This document shows positions 53,256 to 62,034 of a stretch of DNA of 64,000 nt, in pieces. The notes beneath the pieces were generated by a model. That model was not told the DNA's origin, did not search any database, and was given only the letters and a program-made list of their open reading frames with translations. The stretch is from NCBI RefSeq assembly GCF_014235185.1, contig NZ_CP060131.1:937501-1001500 (forward strand), in the 5' to 3' direction. How positions within the stretch are numbered: the first letter of the stretch is position 1; every line of letters begins with the position of its first letter. Position numbers and translations under genes: made by a program. This DNA comes from Pseudonocardia petroleophila. Its GTDB lineage: Bacteria; Actinomycetota; Actinomycetes; Mycobacteriales; Pseudonocardiaceae.

Positions 53256-53276
53256 GTACACGTACGGTACGTGTAC
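53256..53276. promoter_or_regulatory. Perfect palindromic operator before xis (ICE2)
   Basis: GTACACGTAC (53256-53265), one central base, then GTACGTGTAC (53267-53276): perfect 10-bp arms. It lies 18 bp before the xis start and just downstream of a canonical promoter, so a bound protein would block transcription of the whole excision/transfer operon. Likely ligands are the XRE/TPR regulator or the tandem GntR protein. Confidence 0.7.
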
Positions 53277-53281
53277 TAGAT

Positions 53282-53309
53282 AGCGTAGGCACGAGTGGCG
53301 CTTTGTCAA
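53282..53309 (-). promoter_or_regulatory. Sigma70-type promoter of the ICE2 excision/transfer operon
   Basis: On the minus strand TTGACA (53304-53309) is a perfect -35, followed after 16 bp by TACGCT (53282-53287) as -10. The palindromic operator begins about six bases further on. Confidence 0.6.
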
Positions 53310-53460
53310 CGCTGTGACCTCGTGCGATACCGAGAGTGCGGGCGAGGTGGGTGTGGCGGCAGATGACGCGGGATGACGTGGGGTGACGCGAGTTCCGCAT
53401 CAGGGTTGATCTCCGCAGGTCAGCGCGTCATGGTGAGGAGGAGGTCGACCAGGAGGAGCG

Positions 53461-54573
53461 ATGCCGAACCGGCTTGCTCAGGCACGTGCAGAAGCGAAGT
53501 GGACGAAGTCGCGACTCATCCACGAGCTGCGCCGCGCCGCGAGATCCACGGCGCTACCGACCGACGAGAGCCTGAAGCGCCGGATCGCGGTGTGGGAGAA
53601 CCAGGACGGCGCGGTCAGTGACTTCTACCGCGACCTGCTCTGCGCGGCCTACCGCCGAAGCGCCGTCGAACTGGGCATCGCAGACGTGCCGGCACTTCCG
53701 CCACCAACGCCGGCCCTCGACGATGCGCTACCGGTTGCCTTCACCCGTCTCGATCCCGGCGTCGTGGCCTTGCTCCGCGACCACACGCAGAGCATCCGCC
53801 TGCTCGACCGCCGGCTCGGCGGCGCGCTGACGTTCAAGCAGACCGTGGCGCACGTCGAGCAGATCGACGGCCTGCTCCGGCACGCTCTGCCGAGCGCGCA
53901 TCGGGAGGCGGCCGCCGACGAGCTCGGCCAGGCCGCCGCGCTCGCCGGCTGGCAGGCGCTCGACAGCGGCGACGTGCGCGAGGCGTGGCGGCTTCACGAG
54001 CTCGCGACGGCGGCCGCGCGGGAGAGCGGGCAGGCGGCTGGCCTCGCGTACGCCACCGCGCAGCAGGGCTACGTCCTCCTCGACGCGGGCCAGGCGGACG
54101 ACGCGCACGCCCTCATCACCCGTGCCCGGGCGCAGGCCGCCACCGCCGTTCCTTCGGTCCTGCTCGCGTGGCTGCATGCCGCCGAGGGCGAGTCGCTCGC
54201 AGCTCTCGGCCGGCGCGACGGCGCCCTACGTGCGCTCGACGCGGCAGCCGATCTGCTTCCGACCGACGCGCAGGACGACTCGCTGCCCTATGTCATGCTC
54301 GGCGCCGACCACCTCGCCCGCTGGCGCGGCCACTGCCTAGCCCGGCTCGGCGACGGCGACGCGATCGGCGACCTGATGAGCGCACTGAACGCGATGGGTG
54401 AGGGCCAGTACGGGCGCGCGGAAGTCGGCCTGCGCGTCGACCTGGCGCTCGCCTTTGCCGCGCGTGGCGACGTCGGCGACTCGCAGGCTCACGCACGCAG
54501 GGCCGCGGAACTGGCCGGCCGTACCGGCTCGGTGCGTCAGCGTCGGCGAATCGCGCAGCTACTCGCCGCGTGA
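53461..54573 (+). CDS. HTH/TPR-type element regulator (ICE2)
   Basis: A 370-aa protein with an N-terminal segment like actinobacterial HTH regulators ([20 protein letters not shown] ... [14 protein letters not shown]) and a long helical TPR-like C-terminal region. ATG 53461 follows GGAGGAG. Divergent from xis as in ICE1, but the sequence is not obviously the same family member. It probably governs the xis promoter region. Confidence 0.75.
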   Translation: MPNRLAQARAEAKWTKSRLIHELRRAARSTALPTDESLKRRIAVWENQDGAVSDFYRDLLCAAYRRSAVELGIADVPALPPPTPALDDALPVAFTRLDPGVVALLRDHTQSIRLLDRRLGGALTFKQTVAHVEQIDGLLRHALPSAHREAAADELGQAAALAGWQALDSGDVREAWRLHELATAAARESGQAAGLAYATAQQGYVLLDAGQADDAHALITRARAQAATAVPSVLLAWLHAAEGESLAALGRRDGALRALDAAADLLPTDAQDDSLPYVMLGADHLARWRGHCLARLGDGDAIGDLMSALNAMGEGQYGRAEVGLRVDLALAFAARGDVGDSQAHARRAAELAGRTGSVRQRRRIAQLLAA

Positions 54574-55137
54574 CGTCGGTGCGCCCGGCCCACTGAGCGC
54601 GAGGACGTGCAGCAGCCCGACGAGCGACCCCGAGTTGACGATCTTCTGCGTGCGGATCAGCTCGGGGACGTCGGCGAGAGGCACCCACTCGAAGGTGCCC
54701 TCGTTCAGCTCAGTCGCCTCGGCCACCTTCTCGGCGCCGCGCGCGAGGAACACGTGGTGCGCGTTGCGGACCATGCCGACGTTCGGCTCGAAGGTCACGA
54801 GGTGCTCGACGGACCGCGGGCGGTAGCCCGTCTCTTCCTCGACTTCTCGCGCCGCGGTCTCGGCCGGCGTCTCCCCTGGGTCGAGCAGGCCGCCCGGCAG
54901 CTCCCAGTTCCACACGTCCGGCGCGAAGCGGTGCCGCCACGCCATCAGCACTCGCTCGCCGACGTCGTCGAGAACAACGGTCATCGCGGCCGGCTTCATG
55001 GTGACGACGTGGTGCTCGAACCGCTCCCCCGACGGCAAGCCGACTTCGGCAAGGTCCACAGTGACCCACTCATTGGCGTAGACCTGTCGCTCGCCAGCCA
55101 CAACCCAGCGATGCCCGGCTGCCGCACTGTCGGTCAT
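54559..55137 (-). CDS. Nudix hydrolase, ADP-ribose pyrophosphatase-like (ICE2)
   Basis: A 192-aa Nudix protein with the box [20 protein letters not shown] followed by ETGY, of the ADP-sugar pyrophosphatase type. It overlaps the regulator gene's end on the opposite strand by 15 bp and is followed upstream by a GntR gene; GntR (KorSA) plus Nudix (Pif) is the arrangement of the pSAM2 transfer-control/immunity genes. A Pif-like role is inference. Confidence 0.8.
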   Translation of the reverse strand: MTDSAAAGHRWVVAGERQVYANEWVTVDLAEVGLPSGERFEHHVVTMKPAAMTVVLDDVGERVLMAWRHRFAPDVWNWELPGGLLDPGETPAETAAREVEEETGYRPRSVEHLVTFEPNVGMVRNAHHVFLARGAEKVAEATELNEGTFEWVPLADVPELIRTQKIVNSGSLVGLLHVLALSGPGAPTSRGE

Positions 55138-55157
55138 GCCCGAACCCTAGTCAGACG

Positions 55158-55616
55158 TCATGCACGCTCCGAGCCGAGACCCGGCGCAGGAAACGCGCCA
55201 GAACCGTGACGCACGATCACCAAACCCTCCTCGACGAGCTGCCGGTACGCCCGTCTCACCGTGTTGCGGGAGACGCTGTGTGCCGCCATCAGCTCAGCCT
55301 CACTCGGCAGCGGCGTCGTGGGTGACCATCCAGATCTCAAGCGCTCGCGAAGGTCCGCGGCCACCCTCTCCCACGCCGTCGCCGCCGACCACCTAGCGGA
55401 GTTGCCGACGATCCGGCGGCCCTGACCGGGCATCACCTCGAGAAGTCCCGCGTCTACAAGGACGGCAAGAGCTGTCCGAGCCGTCCCGCGCGACACTGAG
55501 TACTCGCGGGCGAGATTCAGCTCGCCTGGCAACATCGATCCCGCCGGTAGCTCGCCAGCCTCCATCCGACGACGCAGATCGGCGGCAATATGGCGGTAGC
55601 TCCCACGCGGCGCCAC
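55158..55616 (-). CDS. Regulator with two tandem GntR winged helices
   Basis: A 152-aa protein made almost only of two GntR-type DNA-binding domains: first YRHIAADLRRRMEAGELPAG ... EYSVSRGTARTALAVLVDAG, then WERVAADLRERLRSGWSPTT ... AHSVSRNTVRRAYRQLVEEG. There is no effector domain. GTG 55616 is chosen because the first domain begins there. A double reader of this kind could bind extended or paired operators. Confidence 0.78.
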   Translation of the reverse strand: MAPRGSYRHIAADLRRRMEAGELPAGSMLPGELNLAREYSVSRGTARTALAVLVDAGLLEVMPGQGRRIVGNSARWSAATAWERVAADLRERLRSGWSPTTPLPSEAELMAAHSVSRNTVRRAYRQLVEEGLVIVRHGSGAFPAPGLGSERA

Positions 55617-55879
55617 TTCCCCACACTCCTCGGTCAGTCGGCTCGGAGGGCTAGCGTACGACCTGGATCTTCCTGATCGAGTCGACGCGTCTAGGAGGCA
55701 GCGCGCTGACATGCAAGCGACCGAGCGCTACACCCTCTGCATGTTCATCTCGGCGCATCAAGGCGCTTGCACCCGAGAACTGCCCCACGGGGCACGCCTA
55801 TGATCCCGATTCGGGCCAGTAGCGGAGGCAAGCTCACGGTGACGAGACGTGCAGGCGAGGCGGAGGCGGAGCAAGCAAC

Positions 55880-57226
55880 ATGTACCTTCATCGGATTCAG
55901 GTGTCATCCGTTCGAGGATTCTCCGGTAAACGCACGGTAGACATTCAACTTCGTCGCTCTGGGCGCAACCGAGATATCATTCGATCCTATGCGGGCTGGA
56001 ACGTCATCGCCGGCCGCAATGGATCCGGAAAGACAACACTGCTACGAGCGATCGCATTAGCGCTGGCTGGACCCGAGATCGCGACGACTCTCACCGAGGG
56101 TGAAAGCGATTGGGTTACTGCTGGCAAGGCCACAGGATTCGTTGTCGCCGAGTTCCATCGGGACGGTCGCGAGCAAAATCTGGGATCAGGGCGACCCGCC
56201 ACAAACTTTGCCGCACGACTTCGCTGGAACGCTCAGGACGGCCCCAGGCCTCGACCTCAGGCGGAATGGCCGAAGGGTGGAGTTGGCGGCCGAATGGCCG
56301 AACGTTCAATATGGTCACCGAAGCCCACCGGCTGGTTCTCTGCCGGATACGGCCCATTCCGTCGCCTCGCGGGAAGCAGTGCAGAAGTTGCGCGACTCAT
56401 GGCTGGCGACTACGCGATGTCTCGCTTTGTAACTCTCTTCAGAGAAGAGGCCTCACTCGCCGAGACAGTCCAGTGGCTCCAGCAAGTCAATTACCGTGTC
56501 ACATCTGGCCGGTCGGGATACGCATCGCTCGAAGCTAACGTTCTGCAGATTCTTAATGACGGCCTGTTTCCGGACGGCCACAAGATCGAGAGAGTCGATC
56601 CCGACGGGCTTTGGATCGGACGTGAAGGTCAGCCACCGATTCGTGTAGAAGAAATGAGCGACGGTTACCGAACTGTTAGCGCGTTGGTCATTGACATCAT
56701 CCGGCAGATATATCAATGCTTCGACGAGAAGATCGAGTGGGACAACGGTGAGCTTGGCCCCCGAGTCCTCACATCAGGAATCGTGTTAATCGACGAAGTT
56801 GACGTCCATCTTCACGTGTCGTGGCAGAAGAAGATCGGACCCTGGCTGGTCGAGCACTTCCCGGGCATTCAGTTCATTGTTACGACCCATAGCCCATATG
56901 TGTGTCAAACTGCGGACGAGGGTGGCCTTATTCGTCTGGCAGGGCCGAACGAGAAGTTTGCGCCCCACATAGTGGACGAGGATCTTCATCGCAGAGTGAC
57001 CATGGGCAGCGGCGACGACGCTGTCATGACGGAGCTATTCGGCCTTGACTCTCCCTACTCTCTCGACGCCGAACGAGCTCGACGCGAACTATCGTCTCTC
57101 GAGGCCAAGATGATCCGCGGCGAAGCAAGCGAAGATGATCGCATTCGCCTATCTAATCTGGTTGAGGAGATTGAACCGTCCCCACTCAGTCGTGTCCAAG
57201 ACATCAGCGAGCGCTCCCGCGGATGA
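55880..57226 (+). CDS. ptuA: Septu PtuA-like AAA ATPase
   Basis: A 448-aa SMC/AAA-type ATPase: N-terminal IQVSSVRGFSGKRTVDI, Walker A GRNGSGKTT (about residues 44-52), signature-like MSDGYRTVSALV, Walker B GIVLIDEVDVHLH and the switch His in VTTHSPYV. PtuA forms a complex with the HNH nuclease PtuB to degrade DNA upon phage infection. Start and stop overlap (ATGA) with ptuB. AT-richer than the element. No reverse transcriptase is nearby, so this is not a retron-linked PtuAB. Confidence 0.78.
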   Translation: MYLHRIQVSSVRGFSGKRTVDIQLRRSGRNRDIIRSYAGWNVIAGRNGSGKTTLLRAIALALAGPEIATTLTEGESDWVTAGKATGFVVAEFHRDGREQNLGSGRPATNFAARLRWNAQDGPRPRPQAEWPKGGVGGRMAERSIWSPKPTGWFSAGYGPFRRLAGSSAEVARLMAGDYAMSRFVTLFREEASLAETVQWLQQVNYRVTSGRSGYASLEANVLQILNDGLFPDGHKIERVDPDGLWIGREGQPPIRVEEMSDGYRTVSALVIDIIRQIYQCFDEKIEWDNGELGPRVLTSGIVLIDEVDVHLHVSWQKKIGPWLVEHFPGIQFIVTTHSPYVCQTADEGGLIRLAGPNEKFAPHIVDEDLHRRVTMGSGDDAVMTELFGLDSPYSLDAERARRELSSLEAKMIRGEASEDDRIRLSNLVEEIEPSPLSRVQDISERSRG

Positions 57227-57960
57227 TCCTCTTGCAGCGGCCCGCAGTTGATAAGGGGACCCGGAAGGCTCTCGATTCCGCGACAGAAGTCGTGCTCAAT
57301 GCTGACAGTCAAAAGCGCCATGCGGTCGCCAGAGCATCGTGGACGAGTCGACGCACGTTACGCCAGCGCTTGAAGACAGAACTTGAACGGACGGCTCATA
57401 GGCCAGACTTCTGCATGTACTGCTATGAGAGCAGAGGCACGGATGTCGACCACTTCGAGCCGATCAAGAGCGAACCACTGCGGACCTTCGATTGGACCAA
57501 CCACCTCCTGGCTTGCGGCTTTTGCAACCAGCAAGCGAAGCGTGAACAGTTCCCACTCGACGTGGATGGCAATCCACTCCTCATCGACCCCTTCGTCGTT
57601 GACGCTTGGGACCACTTGCGACAGGGTCCGAGTGGACACCTTCACCACCTCACAGAAATGGGGGAGCAAACCATTGAGGTTCTTGGACTCAACCGAAGAC
57701 CGCAACTAGTCGAAGCCCGCCGCGTCTCATGGCGATTCATAGTTGAAACCTTTGATCGGCTGCGAAAATCGGCTACCGCCACGAGCGTCGACGATCTAGT
57801 TGATCTCCGATTCTTGCCGGTCGTAGATTCGCTGCACTACTTCGCACATGACGCTGCCGCCGGGCTACTAAAAGATCGCGCAGTAAGCGCAGAATGCGCA
57901 CAATTTGCTGCTAGCATGTTGCCGACACTGCGAACCGTGTTTCCGGCTTGCTCCCTATAG
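57223..57960 (+). CDS. ptuB: Septu PtuB-like HNH endonuclease
   Basis: A 245-aa HNH nuclease: CMYCYESRGTDVDHFEPIKS and, after a short helix, NHLLACGFCNQQAK give the two CxxC knuckles, the catalytic DH and the second His/Asn region. Coupled to ptuA, which determines the assignment. Last gene of ICE2, 177 bp before the right att core. Confidence 0.8.
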   Translation: MILLQRPAVDKGTRKALDSATEVVLNADSQKRHAVARASWTSRRTLRQRLKTELERTAHRPDFCMYCYESRGTDVDHFEPIKSEPLRTFDWTNHLLACGFCNQQAKREQFPLDVDGNPLLIDPFVVDAWDHLRQGPSGHLHHLTEMGEQTIEVLGLNRRPQLVEARRVSWRFIVETFDRLRKSATATSVDDLVDLRFLPVVDSLHYFAHDAAAGLLKDRAVSAECAQFAASMLPTLRTVFPACSL

Positions 57961-58024
57961 GACGTCGCGTGCAAGCGGGTCTCCTACAAGCCCCCCGGTG
58001 GCGGCGGTGCGGACCGGATGCTCA

Positions 58025-58044
58025 TGGAGCCACACGTGGAGCGA
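58025..58044 (+). other. Putative integrase arm-type site, ICE2 right end
   Basis: TGGAGCCACACGTGGAGCGA matches 28461-28480 at 18 of 20 positions in direct orientation, 93 bp inside the right att core. Confidence 0.6.
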
Positions 58045-58137
58045 AATCGCGGAGAACGACGTTGCGATGTGCGTCCGACGTGCTGGTTACTGGAGATGAA
58101 GCGCACGTAGATGCGGATGCTTAAGAGCAACCAGACA

Positions 58138-58181
58138 CTCCTAAAGCGGGTGCCGCAGGTTCGAATCCTGCCGGGGGCACA
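58138..58181 (+). repeat. att core, right end of ICE2 (attR)
   Basis: Identical over 44 bp to 28378-28421; similarity stops sharply on both sides. It carries the tRNA-Arg(CCU) 3' part but no 5' half. Everything after it is taken as host chromosome. Confidence 0.9.
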
Positions 58182-58309
58182 GGTGAGGCGCTCCACGGCG
58201 CGTTGCTCGACGCCACCAGGCGGTCCTCCCCCGCTGCCGGGCCCACTGCGCCGGAGTCGGTCCAGCGCAAAGGCGGGCGCGTCGGCCCGGCTCCCCCCGA
58301 GGTGACCGC

Positions 58310-59245
58310 TCAGAGCCCGAGGAACCCGGAGACCGAGTGCCTCAACCCGGCGACGTCGATGCCGTGGGCGGTCTCGTGCTCCTCGCGGGACCCGTACCGG
58401 CGCAGCTCGCTCTGCCCGACACCGAGCCCGAGGGTGCGGTGCCGGAGGTCGCCGAGTGCGCGGGCGACCTCGGCGGTGGAGGTGTCGCGCAGGTAGGGCT
58501 CGACGAGGACGACGTCCGGCGCGGACAGGGTCGCGCGCAGCGTGGCGGCGTCGAACGGGCGCACGGTCGGCGCGTACAGCACGGTCACGTCGAGACCCTC
58601 GGTCGCGGCCAGGACACGGTCGAGCAGGGGGCCGACCGCGACGACCGTCCCGTGGCGGCCCCGTCGCTCGACGTGCATCCGGGTGCCGTCGACCCGGCGA
58701 GCCGCCTGGTTGGAGGTTCCGTCCAGGCGCAGGTACACGCGATCGTCGCCGGCGACCGCGGAGCGCAGCAGGGACTCCATCTCGTCGGCGTGGCCGGGGA
58801 CGTGCACGGTCCAGCCGTCGAGGGTGTCCAGGAGGGCGACGTCGCGGTGACCGAAGTGGGTCTCGCCGCCGCCCGGCCAGTCGTGCGACCCGCCCGCGGA
58901 GACCAGCACCGCGCCGACGCCCTGGTGCCCGAGATCGAGCTTGACCTGTTCGAAGGGGCGTTCCACGAGGAACGGCGCGAACGTGTGGGCGATCGGGCGC
59001 AGCCCGGCCAGCGCGAGACCGCCCGCGGTCGAGACCAGCAGCTGCTCGCGGATCCCGAGGTTGACGACGCGGTCCACGTCCCGGAGGCCGTCCAGGTCGA
59101 GGTAGCTCACCCCGATCTCGGCGAGCACCGCCACCACACGCGGGTCGGCGGCGATCAGCTCGGGCAGCAGCTCGTAGAAGCGCGTCCGCTGGTCCGGTGC
59201 CGCGGTGGTCGGGGACGCCGGGGCGGTGAGCTCGGCGGAGGACAT
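58310..59245 (-). CDS. Transketolase-like C-terminal subunit
   Basis: A 311-aa protein with the transketolase pyrimidine-binding domain (NLGIREQLLVSTAGGLALAG) and C-terminal domain. It pairs with the N-terminal subunit, whose stop it overlaps (ATGA). Split transketolases of this kind transfer two-carbon or related units in sugar or secondary metabolism. The start MSSAELTAP is fixed by the overlap; longer upstream frames are shadows. Confidence 0.87.
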   Translation of the reverse strand: MSSAELTAPASPTTAAPDQRTRFYELLPELIAADPRVVAVLAEIGVSYLDLDGLRDVDRVVNLGIREQLLVSTAGGLALAGLRPIAHTFAPFLVERPFEQVKLDLGHQGVGAVLVSAGGSHDWPGGGETHFGHRDVALLDTLDGWTVHVPGHADEMESLLRSAVAGDDRVYLRLDGTSNQAARRVDGTRMHVERRGRHGTVVAVGPLLDRVLAATEGLDVTVLYAPTVRPFDAATLRATLSAPDVVLVEPYLRDTSTAEVARALGDLRHRTLGLGVGQSELRRYGSREEHETAHGIDVAGLRHSVSGFLGL

Positions 59246-59934
59246 CAGGACTCCTTCGACTCGACGTGGGCGACCACCGCGTGCGGGCGGCCCCCGGTGG
59301 ATGCGGTGAACGCGCGGTGCAGGGCGTCGTGGTCGCGGCCGTCGACGTCGGCGGTACTCCAGCCCTCGACGGCGAAGCGGGCGGCGATGCCGCCCGGCCA
59401 GCCCTGCGAGGCGGACGAGTTGTCCACCACGACGGTCATCAGCCGGTCCAGACCGGCCCGGCCGGCGTACTGGATCGCCTCGGCGTTGGAGCCCTCGTCC
59501 AGCTCGGCGTCCCCGACCAGGACGACGGTGCGCGCGTCCCGGCCGGCGATGCGGTTGCCGAGGGCGGTGCCCACCGCGAGCCCGAGCCCGTGCCCGAGCG
59601 ATCCGGAGCCGATCTCGACGCCGGGCACGAGGGTGCGGTCCGGATGGTGGCCCAGCACCGAGTCGAACCGGCCGAACGTGTCCAGGACGGACTCCTCGAC
59701 GAAGCCCATCGCGGCCAGCACCGCGTAGTAGGCCATCGGGCCGTGCCCCTTGGACAGCAGGAAACGGTCCCGGTCGGGGTCCTCGACGGTGTCCGGACCG
59801 ACGCGCAGCACACGCTCGTACAGCACCCAGATCGCGTCCAGGGTGGACGTCGCGCTCACGTCGTGCTTCTCGTCCCCGGTCATCCGGGCCAGCAACCGTG
59901 GGAGATCGGAGTATCCGTGTCTCGTGATCCGCAT
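59245..59934 (-). CDS. Transketolase-like N-terminal subunit
   Basis: A 229-aa thiamine-diphosphate-binding subunit: SKGHGPMAYYAVLAAMG, GSLGHGLGLAVGTAL and the ThDP/Mg motif GDAELDEGSN. ATG 59934 has GGAGG directly upstream, at short spacing. Forms the catalytic unit with the 58310-59245 product. Confidence 0.87.
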   Translation of the reverse strand: MRITRHGYSDLPRLLARMTGDEKHDVSATSTLDAIWVLYERVLRVGPDTVEDPDRDRFLLSKGHGPMAYYAVLAAMGFVEESVLDTFGRFDSVLGHHPDRTLVPGVEIGSGSLGHGLGLAVGTALGNRIAGRDARTVVLVGDAELDEGSNAEAIQYAGRAGLDRLMTVVVDNSSASQGWPGGIAARFAVEGWSTADVDGRDHDALHRAFTASTGGRPHAVVAHVESKES

Positions 59935-60112
59935 GGCCTCCACGGTGCAACGTGAAGCCGACTTCAGGTCAAGCGGGAGACGACTGCACTCCGACCACCT
60001 CCCGCCCACCGGGCCCGGTCCGCCGACGCCGGTGCGCACCGCGGTCGGTACCCGACCTCCTTCCGGGAACCCGGGTGCGGGCCGGCCGGATGCGCTCTAG
60101 CGTCACCCGACG

Positions 60113-60601
60113 ATGACCGACACCACCGACGCCCGCATCCGCCGCGCCCTGGCCAACTCGACCAAGGGCGAGGCCGGGCGGATGACCCTGCCCGCGTGGG
60201 TCCGCGACCTCGACCTCGACGCCGTCGACGACGTGCTGGGGTGGCGCGACCCGAAGGCGCCGGACCGCGGCGTCCTGCTCGTCCCCGGCGACGACGGGCC
60301 GGTGGCGATCGCGGTGCGGGCCGGGGAACGGGCGGCGCGGGCCACCGCCATGTGCGCGCTGTGCCGCTCCACCCACGCCCCGGGCCGGGTGGAGCTGCTG
60401 GTGGCGCGGCGTCCCGGACCGGCCGGGCGCAACGGGGACACCGTCGGCACCTACGTGTGCGGCGACCTGCGGTGCGCGCAGCACGTCCGGGTCGAGAAGG
60501 CGACGGCGGCGCTGCGGCCGACGCCGGGCACGAGCGTCGAGGAGCGGCGCGAGGGCCTGCGGGAACGGGCGCGGCAGTTCGTCGACGCCGTGCTGGGCTG
60601 A
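60113..60601 (+). CDS. FBP-domain (EF-G-binding type) zinc-finger protein
   Basis: A 162-aa protein whose C-terminal half has the treble-clef zinc finger of the FBP/FusB family: CALCRS, then YVCGDLRCAQHVR. FusB-like proteins bind elongation factor G and can rescue it from fusidic acid; most actinobacterial members have no tested role. It stands alone. Confidence 0.75.
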   Translation: MTDTTDARIRRALANSTKGEAGRMTLPAWVRDLDLDAVDDVLGWRDPKAPDRGVLLVPGDDGPVAIAVRAGERAARATAMCALCRSTHAPGRVELLVARRPGPAGRNGDTVGTYVCGDLRCAQHVRVEKATAALRPTPGTSVEERREGLRERARQFVDAVLG

Positions 60602-60614
60602 GGCGCGACGGGGA

Positions 60615-61217
60615 TCAGGCCCGGGAGCCCTGCCTGACCAGCCGCCGCCGACGGTGGGCCGCCATCCGGACGGGGGCGTCGGTCCAGCCGTACCCGTCGT
60701 ACGCGCCGACCCGCTGCACGAACGCCAGGAACAGCCGCCCGCCCAGCACCTCGGTGCACACCTGCAGGTAGGCGCCGTCGGGCGTCTCCTCGTACAGCAC
60801 GCCCAGGTCGCGGAACTCGGCCAGCCGCGCGGGCGGGAGGCCGAGGCGGGCGTCGAGGTCGGCGTAGTAGTTGTCGGGGATGCCGAGCAGCGGTGCGCCC
60901 GCGGCGCGGGCGGCCCGGGCGGTGGCGAGGACGTCGTCGGTGGCCAGTGCGACGTACTGGGGCTCCGCGACGCCCGGTGACCACTCGCCGCGGCGCAGCA
61001 GCGAGACCGTCAGCGCGAGCCGGACCCGGCGGCGGGGCTCGGTGAGGGCGCGGCTGCGGACCAGCCCGAACGGGGCGGCGAACTCACCCACCGCGGCCGG
61101 TTCGAGGCCGAGCACCGAGCGGTAGAACAGCGCGGCCTCATCAACGTCGTGGCCGTGGCGACGGGGCGCGACTACTACCGCACCCCCACCGAGCAGCTCG
61201 GCGGGCCCGTCCGGGAC
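60615..61217 (-). pseudogene. Truncated HPPD-like VOC-domain gene
   Basis: About 200 aa, of which 60615-61140 encode a C-terminal VOC metal-binding domain of the 4-hydroxyphenylpyruvate dioxygenase/QuiC type (DEAALFYRSVLGLEP; GGRLFLAFVQRVGAYDGYGW). The N-terminal half of the family is missing: before DEAALFY the frame becomes Arg/Gly-rich and lies antisense to sequence continuous with the next operon. It appears to be cut at about 61140. Confidence 0.6.
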
Positions 61218-61243
61218 GCGCGACCGGCCGCCCCGGTCGGCGG

Positions 61244-62014
61244 ATGAGCGACGAGTACGCCGTCTACGCCGTCCGGTACGCCTCGCGGGCCGGACGGCGC
61301 GGGCAGCACTTCCTCGGTTTCGACGACCGCTCCGCCGAGCCGCACCCCACGGCCTACTACGTGTGGCTCGCGGTGTCGGGGCGGCGGGCGGTGGTCGTCG
61401 ACGCCGGGCTCGACCCGGCACGGCCGCACGGCCTGGAGGGGCTGGAGTTCCACTGCTCGCCGGTGGACGGGATCGCCGCGCTCGGCGTCGACCCGTCCGA
61501 CGTGGAGCACCTGGTGCTCTCGCACCTGCACTACGACCACACCGGCACCGCGGCGCACTTCCCGCGGGCCCGCCGCGTCGTGCAGGCGGGCGAGGCCCGC
61601 TACTGGACCGGGCCCGCGGCCGCGCGCATCCACCGCGAGCGCTGGCTCGTCTCCGACGACGACCTGGGCGACGTCCTGGGCACCACCGACCGGCTCGACC
61701 TCGTCGACGGCGACACCACCCTCGCCCCGGGGATCAGCGTGCACCTCGTCGGCGGGCACACCGCGGGCCTCCAGCTCACCCGGGTCGACACCGCCGCCGG
61801 CCCCGTCGTCCTGGCCTCGGACGCCGTCCACTTCTACGAGAACATCGACGACGACCGCCCGTTCCCGATCCTGCACTCGATGCCCGGGGTGTACGCGGCC
61901 TTCGACCGGGCGGCCGAGCTGGGCGGGCCCGGGCTCGTCGTGCCCGGCCACGACCCCGAGGTCTCCGCGCGCTTCCCGGCCGTGCCCGGCGTGTCGGCGG
62001 TGCGCATCGCCTGA
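61244..62014 (+). CDS. Metallo-beta-lactamase-fold hydrolase, lactonase-like
   Basis: A 256-aa MBL-fold enzyme with the metal motif HLHYDHTG (H-x-H-x-D-H), the bridging Asp in LASDAVHFYEN and a final His in VPGHDPEV. It resembles N-acyl-homoserine-lactonase-type hydrolases. Its ATG overlaps a TGA that closes a short upstream open stretch (61138-61246), which looks like the tail of a lost plus-strand gene. Confidence 0.82.
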   Translation: MSDEYAVYAVRYASRAGRRGQHFLGFDDRSAEPHPTAYYVWLAVSGRRAVVVDAGLDPARPHGLEGLEFHCSPVDGIAALGVDPSDVEHLVLSHLHYDHTGTAAHFPRARRVVQAGEARYWTGPAAARIHRERWLVSDDDLGDVLGTTDRLDLVDGDTTLAPGISVHLVGGHTAGLQLTRVDTAAGPVVLASDAVHFYENIDDDRPFPILHSMPGVYAAFDRAAELGGPGLVVPGHDPEVSARFPAVPGVSAVRIA

Positions 62015-62034
62015 GCGCCGGGCCGACCGACCGC

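Larger units (their letters stand above)
28378..58181. mobile_element. ICE2, complete tRNA-Arg-integrated element
   Basis: A 29.8-kb unit flanked by identical 44-bp att copies, with the integrase beside the left copy, excisionase, regulators, MobF relaxase and coupling protein inside, and arm-type-like repeats near both ends. Cargo: a trypsin-STAND protein, a six-gene cluster of unknown purpose, IS481 and IS110 remnants and a Septu system. No VirB4 or other channel genes were found, so it may be mobilisable or use an unrecognised channel. Confidence 0.85.

Noticed and set aside
55880-57960. Retron with PtuAB effector
   Set aside because: No reverse transcriptase or msr/msd-like region beside the genes.
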